Shown in pieces: positions 8,284-14,613 of a DNA stretch of 33,719 nucleotides. The stretch comes from Candidatus Helicobacter avicola. Lineage in GTDB: Bacteria > Campylobacterota > Campylobacteria > Campylobacterales > Helicobacteraceae. A program made the position numbers and the translations under genes. The stretch spans positions 1-33,719 of the forward strand of contig DXIN01000017.1 of NCBI GenBank assembly GCA_019112865.1, in the 5' to 3' direction. Under the pieces are notes generated by a model. It was not told the DNA's origin and made no database searches. It worked only from the letters and a program-made list of their open reading frames with translations. Position 1 is the stretch's first letter. Every line of letters starts with the position of its first letter.

Positions 8284-8937
8284 ATGAAATCCACAATGCT
8301 TGTCGCACCCAGCTTGTTATCGGCGGATTTTCTAAATCTTGGGCAGGAAGTGGAGGCTATCTGCGCCACACAATGTGATTATTTGCATATTGATGTGATG
8401 GACGGACATTTCGTGCCAAATCTCACGATTGGACCACTTGTCGTGGAAAAAATCGCCAAAATCGCCACCAAACCACTTGACATTCACCTTATGACACGCA
8501 ATAGTGAATTTTTTGTCAATCTCTTTGCACCGCTCAAACCTGCATTTTTGAGTGTGCATATAGAGGAAGTGTGTCATCTTGATAGACTGATAGAAGAGAT
8601 TAAATCTCAAGGAATCAAAGCTGGTGTGGTGCTAAACCCACATACGAGCTTGGATTCTTTGCGCTATATTTTGCCAAAACTAGATTTGGTGCTGCTTATG
8701 AGTGTCAATCCGGGCTTTGGCGGACAAAAGTTTATCCCCTATAGTCTCCAAAAACTTCGAGACTTACGAGACTTACGAGACAATCTCAATCCTCAATGCC
8801 TCATAGAAATCGATGGTGGCATTAGCGCGGAGAATATCGCACTTATCAAAGAGAGTGGCGCGGATATGGTGGTAGCAGGAAGCTATATCTTTGGTGCTAA
8901 GGACTATGCCAAGGCAGTAGAAAGCCTAAAGATTTAA
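8284..8937 (+). CDS. rpe: Ribulose-phosphate 3-epimerase
   Basis: Rpe interconverts ribulose-5-phosphate and xylulose-5-phosphate in the pentose phosphate pathway. From the ATG at 8284 it has 217 residues, the usual size. TIM-barrel signatures are present: VAPSLLSADFLNLG near the start, HIDVMDGHFVPNLTIGP, DIHLMT, LLMSVNPGFGGQKF and EIDGGIS near the end. An earlier ATG at 8251 is unlikely because the AAGGA site (about 8270) precedes 8284 and the extension does not belong to the family. Two structured repeats follow it. Confidence 0.95.
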   Translation: MKSTMLVAPSLLSADFLNLGQEVEAICATQCDYLHIDVMDGHFVPNLTIGPLVVEKIAKIATKPLDIHLMTRNSEFFVNLFAPLKPAFLSVHIEEVCHLDRLIEEIKSQGIKAGVVLNPHTSLDSLRYILPKLDLVLLMSVNPGFGGQKFIPYSLQKLRDLRDLRDNLNPQCLIEIDGGISAENIALIKESGADMVVAGSYIFGAKDYAKAVESLKI

Positions 8938-8960
8938 AAAGTTTTTACTCTAGACCTTGT

Positions 8961-9048
8961 TAGGTTCTATTATTTTATTGCAAGAGCTTCGCTCTTGTGT
9001 ATCGCTCGCGGAGAGTGAATCTCCACTCGCTCCGCTTACGCGAACATA
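8961..9048 (+). repeat. Two-hairpin repeat element, copy A
   Basis: The unit runs from TAGGTTCTATTATTTTATTG to CGCGAACATA. Hairpin 1 is CAAGAGC-TTC-GCTCTTG. Hairpin 2 is GCGGAGAGTG, loop AATCTC, then CACT-(CG)-CTCCGC, enclosed by TCGC/GCGA. Copy B, about 180 bases on, has the same flanks and an identical hairpin 2 but a different hairpin 1. The unit starts 24 bases after the rpe stop in the sense direction. Confidence 0.85.
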
Positions 9049-9064
9049 TACAGAATCTAGTGCG

Positions 9065-9078
9065 AGATTCTAGAATCT
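9065..9078. repeat. 14-bp palindrome AGATTCTAGAATCT
   Basis: A perfect palindrome formed by the motif AGATTCT and its complement, lying between repeat copies A and B. The half-motif is common throughout the window, mostly inside genes. Confidence 0.6.
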
Positions 9079-9137
9079 TTTGGTGTCAGAGTGTCATTAA
9101 CGCCACTTGGGGCTTGCACCTTTTTTATAAATCAAGC

Positions 9138-9228
9138 TAGATTCCATTATTTTATTGCAATTTGCCTGTGGCAAATTGGTATCGCTCGCGGAGAGTGAAT
9201 CTCCACTCGCTCCGCTTACGCGACCATA
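9138..9228 (+). repeat. Two-hairpin repeat element, copy B
   Basis: Same unit as copy A: TAGATTCCATTATTTTATTG at the left, the core ATCGCTCGCGGAGAGTGAAT and its complement-bearing second half identical to copy A, and CGCGACCATA at the right. Hairpin 1 has changed to CAATTTGCC-TGT-GGCAAATTG, so both arms differ from copy A while remaining fully complementary. The rest of the 459-base spacer between rpe and the SMR genes shows no gene. Confidence 0.85.
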
Positions 9229-9323
9229 CAAAACCCGAACCTAAATCTTTGAGATTGTTGAGATTCTGCAGTGTCGCTGGTTGTTAGAGATTCTAAGCAT
9301 CACGCCTTTTTATCACTTCCCCC

Positions 9324-9354
9324 TTGACTAACAAAAAAAAAAAAACGCTATAAT
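9324..9354 (+). promoter_or_regulatory. SMR-pair promoter with poly(A) spacer
   Basis: TTGACT (9324-9329) and a consensus TATAAT (9349-9354) are separated by 19 bases, 13 of which are a run of A (9333-9345). The spacer is 2 longer than the optimal 17, so loss or gain of A by slippage would alter promoter strength. The start of the first SMR gene is 43 bases downstream, behind AAGGAG. Confidence 0.7.
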
Positions 9355-9396
9355 CTTAATTCTAATTTTGCATATTTACGCATACAAGGAGATTCT

Positions 9397-9819
9397 ATGG
9401 GTTGGCTCTTTGTCATCTTGGGCGGTATTATCGAGATTTTTTGGGTGAGTGGGCTTAAATATGCCGATACACTTTGGCTGTATTGCCTCACACTGCTTGG
9501 GATTCTCGCTTCTTTTGTGCTGATGATTTTAGCGACTAAGCGGCTTGAGGTGAGTGTCGCCTATGCGGTATTTGTGGGGATTGGGGCAGCGGGGATTGTC
9601 GTGGCTGAAATGCTCGTCTTTGGCGAGGAGGTGAATTTCGTGCGTCTCACATTGATTGCGACTTTGCTTATCGGCGTGGTGGGGCTAAAACTCACAAGTA
9701 AAAGTGAGAGTGAGCGTAAAATGGTGCGCGACATCTCCACAGAGCTTGGGCTTGATGAGCTTGATGAATTTATGGGAGAGGACAAGAGTGAGCGCAAAGA
9801 CACAGGAGGGCTTATATGA
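9397..9819 (+). CDS. Small multidrug resistance (SMR) transporter subunit, YkkC/Gdx-like
   Basis: A 140-residue inner-membrane protein with four transmembrane helices in the first 105 residues, then a charged cytoplasmic tail (about 106-140) that most SMR proteins lack. The helix-1 pattern GGIIEIFWVSGLKY with the essential Glu14 resembles the Gdx (SugE/YkkC) type, which exports guanidinium, more than EmrE. The AYAVFVGIGAAG loop also fits. It is followed by a second, different SMR gene with a 4-base ATGA overlap, pointing to an obligate heterodimer as in YkkCD. I looked for and did not see an obvious guanidine-I riboswitch upstream. Substrate remains an inference. Confidence 0.85.
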   Translation: MGWLFVILGGIIEIFWVSGLKYADTLWLYCLTLLGILASFVLMILATKRLEVSVAYAVFVGIGAAGIVVAEMLVFGEEVNFVRLTLIATLLIGVVGLKLTSKSESERKMVRDISTELGLDELDEFMGEDKSERKDTGGLI

Positions 9820-10157
9820 TAGAGAGTGCGTTTGCGCCGACATTAGCGTGGGTATGCTTGTTGTTAGCTGGGCTGGCAGAGATAGCAGGCGTGTTTAGTA
9901 TGAAAAAATTTAGCGACACAAATAAAAAAATCTTTTTGCTTGCCATTGTTTTTGCCTTCCTTGTGAGCTTTGGACTTTTGAGTGTCGCTATGCGTGAGAT
10001 TAGTATGTCTAGTGCCTATGCGATATGGACGGGCATTGGTGCGGGTGGTGGTGTGATTGTGGGTATCGTGCTTTTTAAAGAATCCAAATCCCCTCTTAAG
10101 CTCTTTTTTCTCCTGCTTGTCATTGGCTCGGCTATCGGACTAAAACTCGTGGGGTAG
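9816..10157 (+). CDS. SMR transporter subunit, YkkD-like partner
   Basis: 113 residues, four membrane helices, with the proton/substrate Glu in LLAGLAEIAGVFSMK (about residues 17-31). The conserved SMR segment SSAYAIWTGIGAGGGVIVGI lies at about 67-86 and the IGLKLVG end is typical. Sequence differs clearly from the preceding SMR protein and resembles the YkkD half of paired exporters. Paired subunits usually insert in opposite orientations, which would explain the two separate genes. Translation is probably coupled through the ATGA overlap. Confidence 0.85.
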   Translation: MIESAFAPTLAWVCLLLAGLAEIAGVFSMKKFSDTNKKIFLLAIVFAFLVSFGLLSVAMREISMSSAYAIWTGIGAGGGVIVGIVLFKESKSPLKLFFLLLVIGSAIGLKLVG

Positions 10158-10168
10158 ATTCTTTGTTT

Positions 10169-10648
10169 TCAAGGATTTTTTGGGGTATCTCGCATTTTTT
10201 TAAGCTCCACGCACGAAAAGGGATAGCCCTCTTGGCAGGCGAGAGTAAGATACCATTTGGCATTTTTCATATCGCCTAGCTTTTGGTAAGATATGCCGAT
10301 TCTGTGATTGGCAAACATTGGTTGATAGGACTCATTGCTACCTTCTTCAAGGTTATCAAGGGCTTTTTTGAGATACCAAATCGCCTTTTCATACCGCTGC
10401 GCCCCAAAAAGCACAAAGCCTGTCTCCATACAATCCATATAGAAATTCTCGCGCCCTCTTGTTTGATTATCGCATTCTTTAAGGCTTAAAATCTCTGCTT
10501 CATACTCATCTACAACCGCCTTGCACGCCTTATCGTCATTATGCAGGCATTTAGAAATGGCACTGCCAACCTCACTCTCACTCATCGCGCTAAGAGATGT
10601 GAGATTCACAGCACAAAAACTCATAAGACAAAATAGCACAAAACGCAT
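10169..10648 (-). CDS. Secreted TPR/Sel1-like protein, unknown role
   Basis: A 159-residue protein with an N-terminal signal (MRFVLFCLMSFCAVNLTSLSA) and helix-pair repeats in the second half: FGAQRYEKAIWYLKKALDN and HRIGISYQKLGDMKNAKWYL followed by ACQEGYPFSCVEL, which read as one TPR-like unit plus one Sel1-like unit. Four to five Cys suggest disulfides in the periplasm, as in the Helicobacter cysteine-rich Hcp proteins, though it is shorter. AAGGAG precedes the ATG by 8 bases. It converges on the SMR pair, with only 11 bases between the stops. Confidence 0.6.
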   Translation of the reverse strand: MRFVLFCLMSFCAVNLTSLSAMSESEVGSAISKCLHNDDKACKAVVDEYEAEILSLKECDNQTRGRENFYMDCMETGFVLFGAQRYEKAIWYLKKALDNLEEGSNESYQPMFANHRIGISYQKLGDMKNAKWYLTLACQEGYPFSCVELKKMRDTPKNP

Positions 10649-10672
10649 ACTCGTTCTCCTTTGTTGATAAAA

Positions 10673-10879
10673 TCAAGATTTTGCTTGCCCATCATCTATC
10701 TCCTCTTGGGTAAGCTCGCATTGTGTCTCTTCAAACCATTGCTTAAATACATCATCTCGGACATACACACGGCTCCACCCTAGTTCAGATTCTCTCAATA
10801 CCTCTAGTATCATTTTTGTCTCTTTGGGAGCAAACTCTTGCGCGACTTCCTCAAAACTCATCTTGCTTAGTGATTTCAT
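10673..10879 (-). CDS. Small unknown protein
   Basis: About 68 residues, acidic, soluble, containing KETKMILEVLRESELGWSR and a Glu-rich end. No family recognised. Two adjacent ATG codons are possible; the second (10879) has better spacing from AAAGGA. It lies 24 bases before the TPR-like gene and probably shares its transcript. A TATAAT box on the minus strand (10950-10955) could drive both. Confidence 0.5.
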   Translation of the reverse strand: MKSLSKMSFEEVAQEFAPKETKMILEVLRESELGWSRVYVRDDVFKQWFEETQCELTQEEIDDGQAKS

Positions 10880-10949
10880 CATTTTCCTTTGGGGTTTATG
10901 CGTGAGATTATAGGTAATATCGCATAAAACATCTCTAAAAATAGGAGGT

Positions 10950-10955
10950 ATTATA
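10950..10955 (-). promoter_or_regulatory. -10 box for the minus-strand small genes
   Basis: TATAAT on the minus strand, about 70 bases before the small gene, back to back with the -10 box of the LprI-domain gene. Confidence 0.35.
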
Positions 10956-10966
10956 GGGGTGTTTGG

Positions 10967-10972
10967 TATAAT
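10967..10972 (+). promoter_or_regulatory. -10 box of the LprI-domain gene
   Basis: TATAAT 25 bases before the ATG at 10998, in the divergent spacer. No clear -35. Confidence 0.45.
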
Positions 10973-10997
10973 ACTCTAAATTAGCAAAGGAAATGCT

Positions 10998-12185
10998 ATG
11001 GAAAAGGTTTTATGTATTTTTCTGCTACTTATGGGTATTAATCTAAAAGCTATGCAAAGCACAGAATACATAGTGCAATGCAAGAAATGTGTCATTGCTA
11101 CGACATTAAGTGAGGCAGAGATGGAGCGACTGCGAGATGGCGAGGCTGATAATATCCCAAAAGATGCCCTTATAGAGCAAGAAATCACAGCGTATAAAGT
11201 CAGTATGGAGCTTTATGCAAAAGAGCTTGGTATCCCTGTTATTAGCGTGGATTCTAAATCTTTTCATACCTTGCGTTTCCCTGCAGATTCTCACAAAAAA
11301 CCCTTAGAACTCCCAATCACGGGCTTTGGATTTTATCTCTACCAAGAGGGTAAGTCGCCACTAAAAATTGCTAAAGATATAACACAAAGCGATTTTAAGG
11401 CTTACTTTAGTAATGATACACTCACACAATGGAGAGACCTTGAGGAGTTTAAGCATACCGATATGCACTTTAGTGGCTATACGGACATCGGCGGACATAG
11501 CCCGATAAATTTTAATACCTATATCATCAAGATTGTGGATAATAAAGCGAGGGAGGCTAAAGATTCTATCCCGCTTACTTTTGAGCTTGAGAGAGTGATA
11601 AACGGGGGTAACCGCATACGAAGTTGGGGCAATAAAAAGGGTATATGCAGTGATGATGGCGATACGACTAAGCACAAAGCCCTCTATCCCACCATACTCT
11701 TAAAGCCAAGCAGTGAGCAAGAGGCGAGGCTTGTTTTTCCAGACTTTAAGGGCTGTGTGCTAGAGGTTACAAAGCTAGATTCTAATACCTTGCGAATTGA
11801 GGGGCTAGAAAATCCCAAATGTAGCTTTTTGCAGCAAAAATGCTTCTTTGATGTGGGCGAGGAAGTCTATATCGCTAAGGAGTATCGCAAGATAGAGGCG
11901 GGGTTTGATTGCGCTAAGGCACAGAGTGCAAGTGAGAGGGCTATTTGTGCTAATGCGGATTTGGCGTATTTGGATAGGGAAGTCAATGTGCTATATGAGG
12001 CTTTGCGTAAAAATGCCAAAGATATAGCCAAGGCAATGGGAGATTCTAGCGATAAGGCGGTGCTAGATTCCCAAAGGGCGTATCTCAAGCAACGCAACAC
12101 TTGCTGGAATGACACGCAATGCCTGCAAAAGACTATGCAGGAGCGCATAGAAGCAATAGTAAAAGAGTTGGCAGAATATCAGTGA
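10998..12185 (+). CDS. Secreted protein with C-terminal LprI-type (DUF1311) domain
   Basis: A 395-residue exported protein: signal peptide MEKVLCIFLLLMGINLKAMQ, a long middle region I cannot assign, and a C-terminal domain (about 300-393) with the LprI-like pattern FDCAKAQSASERAICANADLAYLDREVN, then AYLKQRNTCWND and CLQKTMQERI. In the LprI family such domains include a lysozyme inhibitor; here the function is not known. Conserved Cys pairs are present in both halves. The start has AAAGGA 6-11 bases upstream. The 268-base spacer after it, before the convergent arginase gene, holds no gene that I can see. Confidence 0.7.
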   Translation: MEKVLCIFLLLMGINLKAMQSTEYIVQCKKCVIATTLSEAEMERLRDGEADNIPKDALIEQEITAYKVSMELYAKELGIPVISVDSKSFHTLRFPADSHKKPLELPITGFGFYLYQEGKSPLKIAKDITQSDFKAYFSNDTLTQWRDLEEFKHTDMHFSGYTDIGGHSPINFNTYIIKIVDNKAREAKDSIPLTFELERVINGGNRIRSWGNKKGICSDDGDTTKHKALYPTILLKPSSEQEARLVFPDFKGCVLEVTKLDSNTLRIEGLENPKCSFLQQKCFFDVGEEVYIAKEYRKIEAGFDCAKAQSASERAICANADLAYLDREVNVLYEALRKNAKDIAKAMGDSSDKAVLDSQRAYLKQRNTCWNDTQCLQKTMQERIEAIVKELAEYQ

Positions 12186-12453
12186 TAACAATAAAAGCGT
12201 GTGTTACATCTGCTTAGAATCTGTTTAGGGAGATTTTGCAGTGGATTGTGTGGCTAGATTCTATGTATGTGGTTTCAAAGGCGGTTTTATGTTGGTGAAA
12301 TTGCCGTGAGGGTAAGCTTACAAGGTATAGGCGAGGCTTGAGGCTATCTATTTACTGCCATAAGCCTACCCACCATAGCCAAGAGTGTGTAAAAACTCCT
12401 CTATTCTCTCTTTCTCATTGCTTTCTATCGTGCTTAGACGCAAAGAAAGCACC

Positions 12454-13380
12454 CTAAAACAAAGGCAGTTCTCTCATCATATTGCGTAGTTTTGTGGCAG
12501 CTCTAGGCAAATGTTCGGCGATTGTAAGTCCTACTAGTTCATAGTTTGCGTTAATAGCATTGATGAGATTTACCACTTCTTTGATTCTCAAGCCATTTTC
12601 TACCACGCCTACTGCCATCACTAACTCACTAGGATCTAGCACATCTAGGTCAAAATGCACCACCACCTTGCTTTTACCCGTGCTTTGTAGCCACTCTAAA
12701 AGCTTTGTAGGGTTTTTAGAATCTTGTGGGCTTAGATACTGCACACCAATCTCACTTAGCCTTTCTTTTTTACCCTCAAAGTCTCGCACTCCTACAAGGA
12801 TAGAATCCTTTGGATTACAATGATAAGGCAAAAGCCTAGCAATACCCTCTTTATCGACAAGCCCAAAAGTTGCAGCTAAAGCCATAGCGTGATAGCCCTG
12901 ATATGTATCGCCGGGTAGATTCAAATCCTTATGTGCATCAATCCACACTATTGCCACATCACCCTTATATCTATGTGCAAGGTAGGTAAAGGGAAGGACA
13001 GAGACGGAGCACTCCCCGCCTAGAGTTAGAATCTTAGCAGGATTTTCTATCTTTAGAATCTCTAAAGCCGCCTTAGTTTGCATAAAAATTTCATCATAAT
13101 TTAGAATGCCCTTTTTAGATTCTCTTTTATATTCCATAGAGATAGGCACTCTAGCTACTTTGGTGCTTGTATCTTTGGGGGCTAAAAAGTCTAATAATTC
13201 CTCACCTAAGGCATAGCCAAGGCTTGAATCCTTTGCCTCTAGCTCTGGCACAAGGGCGGCTATATCGCCTCCTTGCCATTGCGGATAGAGTAGGCGTAGG
13301 GTTTTAGAATTTTTGTCTTTTTTTGAATCTTTTACTTGTTTTGATTTTGTAATGTTGTTAGCAGTGTTTGCTAAAGCCAT
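12454..13380 (-). CDS. Arginase/agmatinase-family ureohydrolase with Cys variant
   Basis: About 308 residues of the ureohydrolase fold. Metal-site motifs in order: GGECS (canonical GGxHS, so the first His ligand is Cys here), WIDAHKDLN (D, H, D) and HFDLDVLDP (D, D). Five of six usual manganese ligands remain. It is not the H. pylori RocF arginase, whose motifs differ as far as I recall. The ATG at 13380 is preferred over an upstream TTG (13401) because TTAGGAG stands 5 bases before it. The first 25 residues are Lys/Ser/Asn-rich and probably disordered. Substrate could be arginine, agmatine, formiminoglutamate or another guanidino compound, which would be notable beside a Gdx-like exporter. 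Confidence 0.75.
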   Translation of the reverse strand: MALANTANNITKSKQVKDSKKDKNSKTLRLLYPQWQGGDIAALVPELEAKDSSLGYALGEELLDFLAPKDTSTKVARVPISMEYKRESKKGILNYDEIFMQTKAALEILKIENPAKILTLGGECSVSVLPFTYLAHRYKGDVAIVWIDAHKDLNLPGDTYQGYHAMALAATFGLVDKEGIARLLPYHCNPKDSILVGVRDFEGKKERLSEIGVQYLSPQDSKNPTKLLEWLQSTGKSKVVVHFDLDVLDPSELVMAVGVVENGLRIKEVVNLINAINANYELVGLTIAEHLPRAATKLRNMMRELPLF

Positions 13381-13417
13381 AGATACTCCTAAAAGCAGCA
13401 ATGAAAGTCTTTTTGGT

Positions 13418-13423
13418 ATTATA
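13418..13423 (-). promoter_or_regulatory. -10 box of the arginase-family gene, extended (TGC-TATAAT)
   Basis: TGCTATAAT on the minus strand, 38 bases before the start codon, placed just beyond the stop of the decayed helicase. Confidence 0.5.
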
Positions 13424-13460
13424 GCATTTTATAAGATAGAAGATTCTGTATATTCTAGCT

Positions 13461-14527
13461 TTACAAAGAGAATCTAAAATCCCCTATGCCATAGTGATAC
13501 ATTGCCTTAAGCTTTAGCCACAAAGAAAGTTTTTCTTTGCTATCCTCCTCTAGCAGGACTTTTAGCATTAGGATTGTATGCGGGGTGGGCTTGGCAAAGA
13601 GTGTGCGTGTTTTTGGATTTTTGATGAGAGTGGATTCTGGGCTAAATTCTAAAGATTCTGATTTGAAGGCTTTAAAATATTTATATTCTAGCTGCAATGC
13701 CTCTAGCTGTGCTTGAGCGGTGGCGATAGCGTTTTGTAGCGTGAAAATCTCTTGTAGTTTTTGGTGGGATTTTTGGATAGTTTGCTTAGTGGTTTTGGTA
13801 TCAAGATTTTGCGAGGTGGGATTTTTATGGGTGTTTGGGAATTGGGGATTTTGCTTTGCTATAAACTTTTCTTTATTTTCTTTGTTGCCTAGAGTCGCAC
13901 ACAAAGGTGTGAGATTATATTTGCTTAGTTTTTCATAGACATTGTGCGCGGCGGCGTTGTTGTTGGATAGCACAGCTATAGTTTTGCCACGATAGAGGAG
14001 ATTAGCGATGAGGTTTAGGATAGTTTGGGTTTTGCCTGTGCCCGGTGGTCCCTCAATCACGCTTATTTGATGAGAGAGGGCATTTTGCAAGGCTTGGTAT
14101 TGGGAGAGATTGAGTCCAAAGGGAGCAAGGATTGGGCTTGTTTGGTGGTGTTGTGTGGGCTTTGCTTGGGCGGTGTTATTTGAATCTTGCTTGGATTTAG
14201 CGGTGGCTTTGGGTGGATTGAGATAGTTAAAAAGTGTGCAATCTCTAGGGATATATGTGATTTTATCGTATTCTTTGGCGAGTTTGCTAGTGGTCTCATC
14301 GCTGTTTTTTTGCGGATAATTGGAGCGATTTGGCAGAAATACGCAAAGACTTTGGAGTTTTTAGCTTTTGGGAAAATGACGAAATTTGGCTTTGTATAGG
14401 TAAAAGTTTTAGGACTATTTTTGAATCGCACAAAAAGCTTATCATCTTTTAGAGTGCATTGGGCTATCTCATGGGTTTTATCTTTGTCTTTAAGAATAAT
14501 GATATGTGATACGGCGAGATTTTGCAT
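13461..14527 (-). pseudogene. Superfamily I-type DNA helicase remnant (frameshifted and truncated)
   Basis: Two overlapping frames belong to one broken gene. The upstream frame (from 14527) gives a sensible N-terminus up to ...CQIAPIIRKK; then a run of 7 A on the coding strand (14305-14311) must gain one base to continue into NSDETTSKLAKEYDKITYIP and on to the second frame. That frame has Walker A (EGPPGTGKTQTIL) and the following ANLLYRGKTIAVLSNNNAA segment of an AAA_11-like helicase. The frame ends at GIGDFRFSL, before any of the C-terminal helicase motifs, so the protein is at most about 355 residues of a much longer family. Both defects indicate decay. Confidence 0.75.
14305..14311. repeat. 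A7/T7 tract at the helicase frameshift
   Basis: Seven A on the coding strand. Adding one A joins the two helicase frames without any stop, so slippage in this tract is the simplest cause of the frameshift. Confidence 0.6.
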
Positions 14528-14613
14528 TGGGATTTTTTGGGTTTTTAGGGAGTTAAGCTCTCACTATTAAACCCATTATCGTTTAACCACGACCAATACC
14601 AAATAACACCCTC

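Noticed and set aside
8961-9228. CRISPR array
   Set aside because: Only two direct repeats with long spacing, and the repeats themselves contain gene-end-like hairpins of different sequence; no cas genes.
9229-9396. Guanidine riboswitch ahead of the SMR pair
   Set aside because: I could not find the conserved guanidine-I (ykkC) sequence blocks; the region instead holds a promoter close to the gene.
12186-12453. Fourth copy of the two-hairpin repeat between the LprI-domain gene and the arginase gene
   Set aside because: Only short palindromes (such as GTAAGCTTAC) occur; the shared link and tail sequences are missing.
14063-14300. Continuation of the upstream helicase frame past the A7 tract
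   Set aside because: It is Pro/Ser/Thr-rich nonsense overlapping the genuine helicase frame, so the coding path must shift at the tract.
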